64,000 bases of DNA from contig CM055113.1 of the NCBI GenBank assembly GCA_029204225.1, forward strand, positions 1,067,973 to 1,131,972, read 5' to 3'. Under the pieces are notes generated by a model. The model was not told where the DNA came from and did no database searches. It saw nothing but the letters and a program-made list of their open reading frames with translations. Shown one piece after another: positions 1 to 10,722 of this stretch (positions within the stretch are counted from its first letter, which is position 1; each line of letters opens with the position of its first letter). The stretch is from Diphasiastrum complanatum. Taxonomy: Eukaryota; Streptophyta; Lycopodiopsida; Lycopodiales; Lycopodiaceae. Position numbers and translations under genes: made by a program.

Positions 1-1
1 T

Positions 2-103
2 ATGGCAACAGATTACTTCACCAAAGCATTGTCTAAGGATCATCATATCAGATTTAACAACATGCTAAATCTGAAGATCCAAGTTTTTCAGGTTCCACAT
101 TAA
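2..103 (+). pseudogene. Copia RNase H C-terminal tail
   Basis: The reading frame gives the typical end of a Copia polyprotein: a YFTKALSKDHHIRFNNML stretch matches the usual (A)DIFTKAL...RFN...L terminus of the RNase H region. It closes with a TAA just before a purine-rich tract (AAGGGAGAG) and an LTR start. Only this tail lies in the window; the rest is to the left. It belongs to an element whose 3' LTR is 111-1051. Confidence 0.75.
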
Positions 104-110
104 GGGAGAG

Positions 111-1051
111 TGTTGAATTTTAATGCTCAGGTCCAAATCCATTTGGTAATGAGCATCCTAGAAAAAGTTCTGTCAAAGTCTAATTCCATCAAATTCATTG
201 ACTTCGACATCATTGACTCCATCAACTTACTCGACATTCCATCATCACTCGACTTTAACTCCATTAACTTACCCGACACATCAACTCACGTGACTTACTC
301 AACATTGACGTACCCGACTCACTCAACATCGACTTCAACTCCAACTACTTATTCGACTCCATTGACATCCACTTCAACTCCAACTCCATCACATCGACTT
401 ATTCGACATCAACTTCAACACCAACTCCATCGACTTACTTGACTTCGTCGACTTACCCAACTTTGTTGACACTTCATCAACTCTCAACTAACTCGACTTA
501 CTCGACTCCATCAACTCCATCGACTTACCCAACTTCGTGGACACTTCATCAACTCTCAACTAACTTGACTTACTCAGCTCCCTCATCAAGGAAACTATCC
601 ATGTACTATCAAACAACTTCATTGACAACACTGACCATCCACATTCGTGTACATAGATTTTACTACTTACAAAGATGACTACCTACTACAAGGCGGCTCT
701 AATTAATTATGTAGATCCAAAGTACTGATCACTAAACTTAAGACATGTAAATAAAGTCTTTACCTTTCAATTTGTAATTATGCTAATATGCTGATTAACC
801 TTGACAATCAAGTTAGCAATGATCAAGCCTATGAAGCTCTACAATTTTTGCACCTCACAAATTAGCACTCAACTTCACACTCATGTACTCCACTTTTTGA
901 TTAATCAAGAGTGCATTTGTCCACACAACTTTCTTTTTCATTTGCGCATTGTTACTGATTATTCATCTTGATTATTGCTAGCAATTGACGCACTTTCGAT
1001 CCGCAACCATCTGTTGTTAGACTTCCACTACTAGCCCATGCATTTCTGACA
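111..1051 (+). repeat. Copia LTR (shared by two tandem internals)
   Basis: It starts TGTTGAATT directly after a polypurine tract and ends TTCTGACA directly before a primer-binding-like site. Its last part resembles 13985-14081, which also ends CGACA next to a PBS. The LTR is about 941 bp. Because it follows one RNase H tail and precedes another internal region, it serves both elements, as expected for an LTR-internal-LTR-internal-LTR chain made by unequal recombination. Confidence 0.65.
174..600 (+). repeat. Degenerate minisatellite in the LTR
   Basis: A C/T/A-rich tract built from imperfect short units around CGACTTACTCGACTCCATCAA. Translation gives only Ser/Thr/Pro runs. The open frames here (110-442 and 439-678) are by-products of the repeat, not genes. 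Confidence 0.7.
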
Positions 1052-1063
1052 TGATATTAGAGC
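1052..1063 (+). other. Primer-binding site (initiator tRNA-Met type)
   Basis: TGATATTAGAGC immediately follows the LTR end and differs from the usual plant PBS TGGTATCAGAGC at two positions. Confidence 0.6.
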
Positions 1064-1156
1064 AACTGTTATAACCAGCACTCTACTAATATGATATCAT
1101 TCGATACTTCCACAATATCATAGTTTTATGACAAATTATTTTTATTATTATTATCA

Positions 1157-2100
1157 TGTATGTGGATGACACACTACTATTTAGGGACAATGTTGAACTG
1201 ATAAAAGATGCGAAGAATCTGTCTTCAGAATTTGACATGACAAATTTGAGCGAAGCTCACTACTGTCTCGATATTCAAATCCATAGAAACAAAGAGCAAA
1301 TGTTGATCTACATCACTCAATAGAAGTACATTTACAATATGTTAATTAGATATAATATTAGATGAATTGCAAGTTAGATTAATCATCAATGGACCCATGA
1401 CTTAGTTTGTCGAAGGACTAATGTCCTCAAACAAAATAGGAGAAGGAGCAGATGCGAGAATCCCATATCATTCGATAATAGGTTCTCTCATGTATGTAAT
1501 CATCTATACTAGACCAAACATAGCTTTTATTGTCAATTCCTTAAGCCAATACATGGCTAATCTGAGTATTATACATTGGGAAGCTCTTATCAGAGTCATG
1601 AGAAACATTCGAGTTATTATGAATCGATGCACCTATTATGGAGCAGTCGACAATGACAAATTCAACATTCTATGTAATTACTTAGATGCAAGTTGGGTAG
1701 GAGATGTAGACACTTGTAAATCCACATTTGGATTTGCAATTTTCCTCAATAATAGTCTAGTCTCATGGAATAGTAACCACAAATCTCAATAGCTCTATCA
1801 TCTATAGAATCAAAGTATATCCCTCTCAAGCAATGAAGGAAGTAGTGTGGTTGAGAAACTTACTATCAGATGTGTATCTAAAATAGTATGATTCAACAAT
1901 CATCTTTTGTGAAAATCATAATGCTATTGCTTTATCAGGTAGCCCTAGATTCTAGGAAGTATCACTATGTCAGAATCAAAGTTCTCATTAAAGAGGTAAG
2001 CTTGTAGTATGGTCAAAAGCAGGTCATGATGACAGATATTTTAACAAAGGCAGTGAGCGTGGATGCACATAAGAGATTTTGTGCAATGCTAAGTTTGAAG
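1157..2100 (+). pseudogene. Copia RT palm and RNase H remnant
   Basis: Coding starts abruptly about 100 bases after the PBS at the RT catalytic box MYVDDTLLF, so gag, protease, integrase and the RT fingers are deleted. Downstream come the RNase H-linked motifs GSLMYVIIYTRPNIAF, YLDASWVGD and CKSTFGFAIFL (positions 1421-1792), then a decayed terminus. A TAG at 1321-1323 sits where the related element at 8.5-12.6 kb reads CAG. Several further stops and shifts are present. The family is the same as that of 8548-12660. Confidence 0.85.
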
Positions 2101-2139
2101 ATCAAAGCTTTCATGGATTAAAAAATAAGAGGCAGGGAA

Positions 2140-2160
2140 GGGGGGGGGGGGGGGGGGGGG
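2140..2160 (+). repeat. G21 homopolymer at polypurine tract
   Basis: A run of 21 G residues sits exactly between the internal region (GGCAGGGAA) and the LTR start TGTTGGATTA. Sister elements have a short tract here (for example TAAGGGGGAG at 12651-12660), so this one has expanded. Confidence 0.85.
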
Positions 2161-3050
2161 TGTTGGATTATGTTCTCATTTCTAGACACTCTAATCTGAT
2201 TATTAGTTTACATCCATTCAGTTATTCAGTCTTTGTAGGTTTACTCGTGTTATCACAAACTTTGCAGAAACACACAAGAAAGAGTAACAGCCAAATTTAA
2301 CATCGACATGGACAATGACAACTATCAAAGGGGTCAACATGTTACCACTTGTTTTGAAGCTAACTATTTGTTCTAATTATTGCTAGTAAGTAATTACCAT
2401 GTAACCTAATTGGATAAGTGACAACGCAATTTGGCTAAGTGCCAATCGCAACCTGGCTAAATTGATGTCCTAACCGTCATTTTCCATAAGATATTCAGCA
2501 TTCATAACTAGTATAAATAGTTGACCATTTATCATTTTAGAGTTACTCTCTTAGTTGTTTAACTGACTAAAGCTACTCAATTTATTAGCTACTAAGTTAA
2601 CCAGTCAAATAGAGTATTGCTAACGGGGCTTATTGCTTGTTAGGAGAAGTATATCAGACAAAGACGATCAAGTGATTGGATTTATGTCGAGTACGTGGCT
2701 ATATCCACTATTGTTTTGTGTGTGTGATTCATCTAATTTCTACATGCTACTCACTAAGAACAACCATATAGACTTGTTGCATTCAATTTCATGTCAAAAT
2801 GAATGTATGTTTTTTTGATCAATTGTTATCTATTCAATCTCTTGTCTATTTGTTTGATGTATCGACTACTTTCGCATTTCAATACTTCTATTCAATTTAT
2901 GTTTGTCTATGAAATCAATCTCATAGATTATGATGATTTCAAAGTTAGAATCAAGTAGAATCAAATGTGACTATTATTGCAATAGTATAGTTCAAATTTG
3001 ATAAGCATAGTCATGCATTGAAGAAGGATCATTCAGCAAAATTTGACTTT
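2161..3050 (+). repeat. Copia 3' LTR, diverged
   Basis: It begins TGTTGGATTA like the LTR at 12661 and shares scattered blocks with it, including ATAAGCATAGTCATGCAT near 3001 (compare 13819). The right border is approximate because no clean CA terminus or target duplication could be recognised. Confidence 0.6.
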
Positions 3051-3289
3051 GCATCTACGGAATGTAGTCTTTCAAAGTCGAATTTCTTTTCTTTTTTCAA
3101 CACCATTAATCTATAGGTAACTATTATGAACATTACTTGTTCATATGTCTATGTTCAATGACTAGTTTAAGTATATGATATAAACTTAGTACTTAGAAAA
3201 CACATAGTAGATCCACAAGATTAGTGACATACGTATCAAAATATTCCACTATGATCCAGTCCATAAACATACAATATTATCTAGCAATT

Positions 3290-3936
3290 CTTTTAAAATT
3301 TGCATACTGAGAATCTTGTAACTCAACTACCAAATATTTCTATTCCTCATGAGTAAATAGCTTATCTAGAAAATCTTTGAAGGGAATAATTTCACATTCA
3401 CAAGTTTTCCAACCATCAAACTCTTAATAGATTAAAAAATAAAGCTACAACAGGTCTTCGTATTTCTACCAAGTCCAGATATACTTATACAGACATCCTT
3501 GACTTCAAGTTAAGATTGGAACTTTATTCTAACTTCACAAGATTTCAAGATATCATCAAGATAGTGCACCAATGGATAGATCAACCAAGAGAACTCATGC
3601 ATAAGCATGAAATGAGATGAGAGAGAGAAGAATCCTTTCTCCCATGAGTTTACACCCTTTTATAGTAGGTCCATGCATCATCATGAGCTTGGTTACCCTC
3701 CATACCAAAAACCCTTTTTTTAATGTGGACTAGATTCAATGTCTCCAACATTCAAATTTGAATCTATCAAACTCGATCTCCTACAACCTCCCTCACTTTT
3801 TATAAGTGGTAACTCAAATGCTTTTGGACTAATATAACTTTGAAAAGTCAAACTCCAAGTCTAATAGGAAAATTGGCCTCAACTACCAAATAAATAGATA
3901 TGTTCGAAGTAGCAAACTAGCTGACAATTTCTCACA
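3290..3936 (-). repeat. Copia LTR copy (TGTGAGA family)
   Basis: Read on -, it begins TGTGAGAAATTGTCAGCTAG at 3936 and resembles the LTRs at 19144 (+) and 23268-23911/28018-28666 (-). Shared blocks include the ATAAGCATGAAATGAGAT region near 3600 and the stretch around 3730-3800. The lower border is set from the family LTR length (about 645 bp) and is uncertain. It is more diverged than the other three copies. Confidence 0.6.
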
Positions 3937-4039
3937 AAGATCATTTCGACTATCAACAGTTCTTATCATAGCTTGATCAAAAGGTCTCGCATTCAATTTG
4001 TAGAGTCAATTTTTGTTGACTCTAGGCCCTATAGCAATC

Positions 4040-4900
4040 AGTTTGAGTGATTCTTGATGTCCTTGACAAGACATTTGTCACTATCAAACTCAACATTGAT
4101 TTGCCATCATCCCAACTGATAGTAGATTGTTTGCTAAACCAGGTACATATTGCACATTGCATATTCTCTTTATCATCCTGCTGGCTAGCTTCATTGGTAC
4201 TACTCCAAATCCTTTCACATGTAGCAATTGGCCATCAGCTTGTCCAACTTCATCGCCATTGTGGATTTCCTTGAGTTCTAAAAACCACTCCTTCCTCAAA
4301 GTCATGTGTTTGGACGCTCCACTGTCGATGTACCAGGTACCCTTGGCTTCATCACTTGTCATTAGTATTGTAATAAACAAGTTTGAGCTTTCACCTGCAT
4401 CATCCTCATATTGATCATCATCAAATTGATGTTGATCAACATAATTGCCTACCTGGCATTTGCCTTTCAGCTGAGCTGACTGCTTTTGTTTCTTGCAACA
4501 CTCACGCCCCCAATGACCAGGTTTGTTGCAATATCTACAATTTTTAGATCTCTTCTACCTTGGATTGTCACATCCTTGACCTTGACCTTGATGCCAATTG
4601 TCTCAATTTGGGCCATGGAATTGTTGGTAAGTTGATGATATTATGTGCTTTATGTTTTCTCCTATCAAATGTTTGCTAATCTTCTCCAATCACTGGCCTT
4701 GTTTCTTTATGTGTCTCGATCTCCCATAGCTCAGAATGTTCTTTAGTTTGAATTTCCAAAATAGCACTATCATGGACTTGTTTGAATCCTCTTCTAGGGG
4801 ATTGGAGTTCAAAGAGTCCAGGGCTCTGAGGCATCACAAAAATTTCATCCGCCCCCAAGGGATTGAGAATCATCGAACATATCCATGAACAATGGCTTCC
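4040..4900 (-). pseudogene. Copia gag/protease remnant
   Basis: On - there is a CCHC zinc knuckle CRYCNKPGHWGREC (about 4500-4545), then an aspartic protease with WYIDSGASKHMT (about 4310-4345) and the pre-integrase stretch with NVQYVPGLANNLLSVG (to about 4090). The protease catalytic D-S-G is kept. Gag upstream of about 4900 is missing and pol downstream is gone: the frame runs within about 150 bases into the LTR at 3936. Stops between the knuckle and the N-terminal part (4676-4873) show decay. Confidence 0.8.
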
Positions 4901-4991
4901 GCATCAGGTTCGAGCTCTATAATCATTTAGAAAGCACGCGCAAGAATCTATCTGGCATCCATCCAGTCCTTTTTGGATCGATGTAATCTTT

Positions 4992-6590
4992 TTGACGGAT
5001 GTGGATGCCACCATTTCAGTTCAAAATTTTGGGTATATATTAGATGCTCTTGCGGGTAATCTAGTGTGCTTCGACATTATCACATACAAAGCCTTCTTGC
5101 ACTGGATTAAGCACCAAAAGTTTTTTGGAGTTGGAGCCCAGGTATCTCGACTCTGCACTCATTTTGACATATTGAACGATCAAGAGAAAACCATGCTGAC
5201 AGGAAGATTGTTGGTTCCCAAGCCAATAGATCTTTCCAGCATCCTTTCTGTACCTATTCCGGTTCCAGTTGATGCTGCACCAGCAGTCGAAGTAGTAGCC
5301 ACCATTGCTATGGAGAGTGAAGCTATGGCAATGGAAACTGATGGAGCTACTGTTGCTGTGGATTCTTCAAAGCCAGCATCTGCTTCCACATCCCAGAAAC
5401 AGCCGAGTGCATCCACCTCTGATGATGATACAACCCAGTTCGATACATCAGACAAGGGATGCATAGCTGCTGAAGGCGACATTGGGGCACATGTGGCAGA
5501 TGATGAAGAACCAGACGACCAGCCCCAGTGGTTTTGATCCATGACAGAGAAAGCCAAAAACCTTGTGGCTGAAGTATATGCATTCGACAAGTATCACCGT
5601 CAACTCACAATGCAGCTTTTCACCTCAGAGAGGAAATCACTCGACTCTCTGAAGGAGTCCTTCGAGAAGATTGATTCACTCAAATCAGACAACACGAAAC
5701 TGATCGAACAACATCGTTCTCTCAAAACACAGCTTCAGACTTTAATAAAGGAAGCTGATTCTTTGAAGCAGACCAATAAGGCGATTCAGGCCAAGTCTGA
5801 CAATTTTCAGACTCAAAACAATTCTTTTAAGTAGCAACTTTTGGCTGCAAATCAACATAATGTCGCGCTCTAGAAACATCTACAAGAGGAGTGAATGACA
5901 AGATTAAAGGCAAAAGCTGTTTTCTTCCTAAGCACCACCGCAGGGTCAATCACTGTCGATCTCGTAAAGCTGAACCAGCTCCAAGGCCAAATGCTCGACA
6001 ATTTTCGAGTCGAGTTGTTACAACTGCTCGAGGATGCGAAGGCTCTTGTCGAGGAAGAGTTGGTGGAGCTGAAGGAGCTCTCCAGTGATGCCACCCCATC
6101 TTGCAGCGGGCCCGATGCACACGATGACTATCTTCAGGCCCTGCTACGAATTGATGAACTTACATAGCAATGCAAAGTTCTGCCTACCTGCACCGGAGCC
6201 TCAAACCATCCAGAATTTCTGGAGGTTGTCGCGAAGATTGACCAGTTCGAATAGGAGCTGTCAAACCAAAAGCAACAAATGGAAGATCAGAAGCTGGCTG
6301 ATGAGTTGCAAACTCAGGATTTGGCAACTACATCTACACAGCCAAAGCGAATGCGACGAAATCAGTCGAAGGTATGTGATGACAGATTTCGTGCATTTAC
6401 TGATCGCTTCTGGAAATGGTGTCCACATGCTTTTAATATTGAGTTGCAATGGCATGTGGATTACATGATGCTACCAGGCGCAGTAGGCATTGCATTCGAC
6501 GAATGGAAGCGACCGTGGGAGAAGGATGACTTTTCTGGTTATGGGCCCAACTCACTATCGAGCCAAAAGGATGTCTCTGTTAGGGCATAA
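4992..6590 (+). pseudogene. Long decayed ORF, unknown, coiled-coil rich
   Basis: One frame stays readable for about 530 codons and is broken only by stops at 5535 (TGA), 5832, 5871 and 6165 (TAG), 5892 (TGA), 6252 (TAG) and 6588 (TAA). The first 80 residues look globular. Residues about 80-180 are Ala/Ser/Asp-rich and low in complexity. Residues about 185-430 are Lys/Glu/Gln/Leu heptad-like and probably coiled coil. The end has many aromatic residues (RFWKWCPHAF). I recognise no family. Its place upstream of a purine tract and putative LTR (7541-8101) suggests an extra ORF carried by an LTR element. A captured host gene is the alternative. Confidence 0.5.
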
Positions 6591-6736
6591 TCCAGGGTAA
6601 ATTCCAGGTCGTACCTTTTGGATTGGCAGAGTTATACATAGGCTCTTTGGCTATGTATGCTCTTGAATATATCTGTATCAAAGAACTTCAATTTTTTCAA
6701 AACGAAGATAATAAGCGACACTTTTGGTAGCGAAAG

Positions 6737-7245
6737 TTGCAGTTTCAGTTGTACAAACCACAAGCGGTTGCAGATTTAGACGCATTCGACGATGCAGGTC
6801 TGCTGATAAATATCAATATGGCTTATCCGGAATTATTCAGTCTATATGTTGATTGGGAGCGAAACCTTGCAGAATATTTTGTGGAGATTCGCCATAATTT
6901 GCAAGATAGAAGGAAGTCATTTCGTTATAAGCAATTTTGTACATGTACATTTTGGCAGTTTGGTACTTTTGCGGCGAAGACATTATTTTTTGTTCAAAAC
7001 CTTTATGTTAAAAGCAATTTTATTAGATTTTCAGCTCGGTACTATAAAGAAATCACTCTACGAAGTGATTCAGATGAAGATACCAAGTTAACCCAAGAGC
7101 TGTTCGATGGAATATTTAAGTTAGAAGAATTCGACAACTTACCAGTTGGCCGCTATACCAAATCGAAAGAAGACTTGCTCTTGATCGAAGCTCAATAGAA
7201 CTTGGAGCTTGTTCAGAAGTTATATGAAGAACTGAATCATTCCTA
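6737..7245 (+). pseudogene. Continuation of the unknown decayed ORF
   Basis: A 153-codon open stretch in another frame than 4992-6590, reading on past a TAG at 7196 to a terminal ELNHS and a TAA. The composition is acidic and aromatic (AYPELFSLYVDWERNL near the start, SDSDEDTKLTQELFDG near the end). The base composition and lack of recognisable domains match the preceding segment, so I take it as the same gene after a frameshift between 6590 and 6737. Function is unknown. Confidence 0.4.
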
Positions 7246-7321
7246 AATATCCATACTTGTCTTTGTCATGGTGATGTTTCTATGGGAGCAAATTTTTTGA
7301 AGTTTAAAGATGTCTTGAAGT

Positions 7322-7525
7322 TTGATTCCAGTTTTCATCAGCAATTCAAAGATCAACTCAAAACAACCTATTCAATTAAAAGAAACAGCAAGACATATAT
7401 TCTCTAAGATGAAGAAATATCTAAAGGACAAAATACATGAAGAAATATCTTTTCGCCTCAATGAAAATCCGACGAACAAGAATGTTTCTCGAATACTCCT
7501 CGAAATAAAGATGATATGTTCATGA
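7322..7525 (+). CDS. Short open frame before putative LTR, unidentified
   Basis: A 67-codon open frame, Lys/Ile-rich, ending 15 bases before the purine tract at 7541. It could be the very end of the decayed polyprotein of the same element, or chance. No motif was recognised. Confidence 0.2.
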   Translation: MIPVFISNSKINSKQPIQLKETARHIFSKMKKYLKDKIHEEISFRLNENPTNKNVSRILLEIKMICS

Positions 7526-7540
7526 GGACGTTTCACATTT

Positions 7541-8101
7541 GAGGAAGGGGATATGTGATGCCACAAAAATGTTAAATATTGAATATCAACATAAATATGG
7601 CATGATATACTCAAAAATGAAGATATGAGCTGGATATGTATAAATCATGAAGAGGCCTAAGTCATTTTTCGGAAATTTATCTCCTAAGTACTTGCCTTGT
7701 AATTAAGGGCAAGACCTTTTAAAGGAAAAGACATTGTCCTGGACAACCTTTACTAGGTTGTCCATACGAAACGACCAGATATGAAAAGACATGATAAACT
7801 AGAGTAACTTTAACTCATAGTTAAGTATACCTCCTATGGTATAGGTGAACGTATTTTCAGTGTAATCGTTAACTAGACCCTTTCGCGGAGCAACGCACCT
7901 GTTGTTTTAGAGGTGTGTTTGTTCGTCCCGTAGAACATATATTGATCTTACACTTTAGTCTCGATCATCGAGAGAGAAGAGTTTATGCTTATGTAAGAGA
8001 TTGAAGAAGTGAATAGACTTCTGTGAGTTATTCTCTCTTATCTCTGTGCTCCGCACTGCTGAGTGTGAGTAATCTGGAGTCTGCTAACAATCTCTAACGC
8101 A
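7541..8101 (+). repeat. Putative polypurine tract and LTR
   Basis: GAGGAAGGGGA at 7541-7551 is followed by TGTGATGCCAC, a start seen in plant gypsy-type LTRs. The possible end is CTCTAACGCA near 8101. No second copy is in the window and no target duplication was found, so the borders are tentative. Confidence 0.35.
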
Positions 8102-8383
8102 TTTCATGAATTTTTCGCTGATCAGACATATGCTCTAGTGCATTACAGTTGTTTGTTGTGTTTCCGTAAAGCATGCTCTAAAGAATTGTCTTTAAACCAT
8201 CTTATTTGTCTGTCGCGAATACTTTCTTTTCGGCACTCGAATAACGACTATCTTTGGTACAGTCTAGCACGATCATTGAATAAAGCTGTATGTATACATT
8301 GATAGGCGTAGTCATGCATAGAGAAAGAGGAACATAGTTCTTCCGCCACGCACAACCTATCTTCTGCACACTTCTTTCCGACA
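8102..8383 (+). repeat. Copia 5' LTR, 3' portion
   Basis: It ends CTTTCCGACA directly before the PBS. The last 100 bases or so match the end of the 3' LTR (13800-13899), including TAGTCATGCATAGAGAAAGA and CGCACAACCTATCTT. Upstream of about 8290 I could not align it with the 3' LTR, so this LTR is truncated, strongly diverged or recombinant. Confidence 0.65.
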
Positions 8384-8396
8384 TGGTATTAGAGCC
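8384..8396 (+). other. Primer-binding site
   Basis: TGGTATTAGAGCC directly after the LTR end. It matches the initiator tRNA-Met complement TGGTATCAGAGCC with one mismatch. Confidence 0.8.
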
Positions 8397-8547
8397 AAAT
8401 CTCTGATACTTGATATCTTTCGCGATATCAAATTGATAATCATACTCTTTAGTTCTTTTCAACCTTTCCGTATCAGAGAATTTATTTTCTATTGTTGGCA
8501 TTACTACATCTTAGCGTCATCGATACAATTGATAGACTAAGTTCCAG

Positions 8548-9547
8548 ATGGATTCTCAAAGTAAAGTTGGTCTTATCACATACAAGCTGAATGGATCCAA
8601 TTATCATTTGTGGAAATTAAAAATGAAGACCTTGCTAATTTCCAGCGAATTATGGGATGTTGTTACAGGTACAGAAGTAAAATCTGAAGATGACAACTCA
8701 AAGTGGAAATCAAAGGACTGTAACGCTTTCGTGTTTATTATTCTCAATATATCAGATACACAGATTGGACACATAGCTGAAGCTAAAATGTCAAGACTAT
8801 ATGACGTGAGGGACATAACTACTAAGTTACATCTACAAAGGAAATTCTTCACATTCAAGATGTCTACTAGTGATTCTCTTTAGAATCACATTAGCCAGTT
8901 TAAGAATCTCTTGCAACAGATGGCCGCTGTCGGATCATAGACGATCAAGATGCAATTATGACATTGCTTTTAAGCTTGCCCTCTACATATGAGAACTGGG
9001 TGTTGATCATATCGACACACTCAAATCTAAATCTTACTAGAGTTATACTATGTTGTTGCAAGAAGACAATAGAAGAAGTCAAGACACTTTGTCTACTTCC
9101 TCCTCTCAGGCTCTATATGTCAACAAGGGCTCTAAGCGACAAAAGAAGAGAAACTCCAAGAAGGCTGCAACAAATCAAAAGCAGACTAAAAGTCAAGCAC
9201 AATCATCAGATTCATAATCAAAGAAGAAGATGTTTTGTAGGTATTGCAAGCGCAATAGCCATGAGATCAAGGATTGCCAAATTCTCCAAGCGAAGAATGC
9301 ATCCAAGCAACTTGATCAACAAGCAAACACAGTTTCATCATCTCCCCATGTCGAAGTGGACGAAGGCGCATTTATGGTCAAAGATCAAAGCACATTTTTG
9401 GATGATTCATGGTTTCTGTATTTTGGAGCAACTCAACATGTGACCAATCAAAGTGAGATCTTCAGCTCCTATACACCTTATATCACGAAGAAATTTGTTC
9501 ATCTTGGTGACAATAGTATCACACTATTGAATGTGAAGGTACTGTAA
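8548..9547 (+). pseudogene. Copia gag and protease, inactivated
   Basis: The ATG at 8548 starts a gag with the usual LNGSNYHLWKLKMKTLL opening (UBN2-like Copia gag). A TAG at 8881 and later frameshifts break it. The zinc knuckle CRYCKRNSHEIKDC (from 9233) keeps C-C-H-C. The protease active site has decayed: where the family has L-D-S-G-A, this copy reads LYFGATQHVT, so the catalytic Asp-Ser is lost. It precedes the integrase region of the same element. Confidence 0.85.
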
Positions 9548-9570
9548 GATTGTGATTTCGACATGATCAA

Positions 9571-10720
9571 TTGAAATTACTATCAAAGGTCTTATATATT
9601 CCTAAACTCTCTACACATCTATTATCAGTAAGTAGAATTATAGATTTAGGTCATAGCGTAGAATTTGATTATGATCAATGCAAAATTATTGATAGGAGTC
9701 TCGCACAACTTGTTTCTGTTATTGGATTTTCAAGATCAGACCATGTAGACAGGCTAATTTCACTGCTCTGATTCCATCTAGACACCTTGCGAGGGTTGGT
9801 AAGATGATTTTGATGCTCTACGAGGGTTCTGAAAATTCAGCTTTTGGGAACCCTCGCACACACTAAAAAATGGTGATTCCTCCATCAAGAACTCGGCAAG
9901 AGACAAGGTTACTTATATAGATTGGTACATTGTTATTCTGAGTCTAGTCAAGCCTTGAAAACCTCTATATCAGTCAATAAAGAATTACTATAGCATCATA
10001 GCTCACTTGAATTATGCACCTATTTTGAACATGTCCAAACAATCCATGGTTCTTGATCTCGACTATCCTTCTGGTAAGGTTGAGGATTCCTTTTAGATCA
10101 AACCACAAACATGAAGCAATAGATCTGTTAGATGTCGTTCATACATATATATGTGGATCTATACAAACCCCTTCATTGCTAGATGAGAAGTGTTTCATTA
10201 CTTTTATTGACAAATTCTCCAAAAGAACAGCTGTTTATTTTATTAAACAGAAATCAGAGGCTTTCATCAAATTTAGACAATTTAAAGAGCATGCTGAGAA
10301 TCAAATTGGCAAAAGAATCAAAGCACTAAGGTTAGATAGCAGGGAAAAGTACATCTCCATCGAATTCAAGCAGTATTGCCTTAACAACGGCATTGAGCAA
10401 CAATGCATTACCTCCTATTCGCCTCAGTCAAATGGTCTTGCTGAGAGAAAGAATAGAACCTAAGTTGAATTGGCAAAGTGCATGTTATCACATGTGACAC
10501 TTCCGAGGTCCTTCTGTTTCAACAACAACCTGTATTCAGAATAGATGTCCTACTAAAGGTCTCTCAGACAAAACACCATTCGAAGTTTGGATAGATACAA
10601 ACTTACGAGTTTTTGGATGTACTACTTTTGCGCAGATTCCTCGTGATCTCAGAAAGAAGCTCAACTTCCAAAGGATCAAATGTGTTTTCATCAGCTACAC
10701 TACTTCAGATCAAGCCTACA
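9571..10720 (+). pseudogene. Copia pre-integrase and integrase, inactivated
   Basis: The pre-integrase part reads VLYIPKLSTHLLSVSRI (from about 9586). A degraded stretch holds the zinc-binding domain. The catalytic core is at 10053-10463, with the first Asp in LLDVVHTY, the second in RLDSREKYIS and the Glu in NGLAERKNRT. A TAA follows at 10460-10462 and several frame changes come after it. The core D,D,E residues are present, but the frame is broken at least four times. Confidence 0.8.
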
Positions 10721-10722
10721 AG

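Noticed and set aside
110-678. Two Ser/Thr/Pro-rich ORFs
   Set aside because: Low-complexity translation of the minisatellite in an LTR.
5180-5590. - strand ORF opposite the unknown ORF
   Set aside because: Shadow of the Ala/Ser-rich + strand frame; no motif and no continuation.
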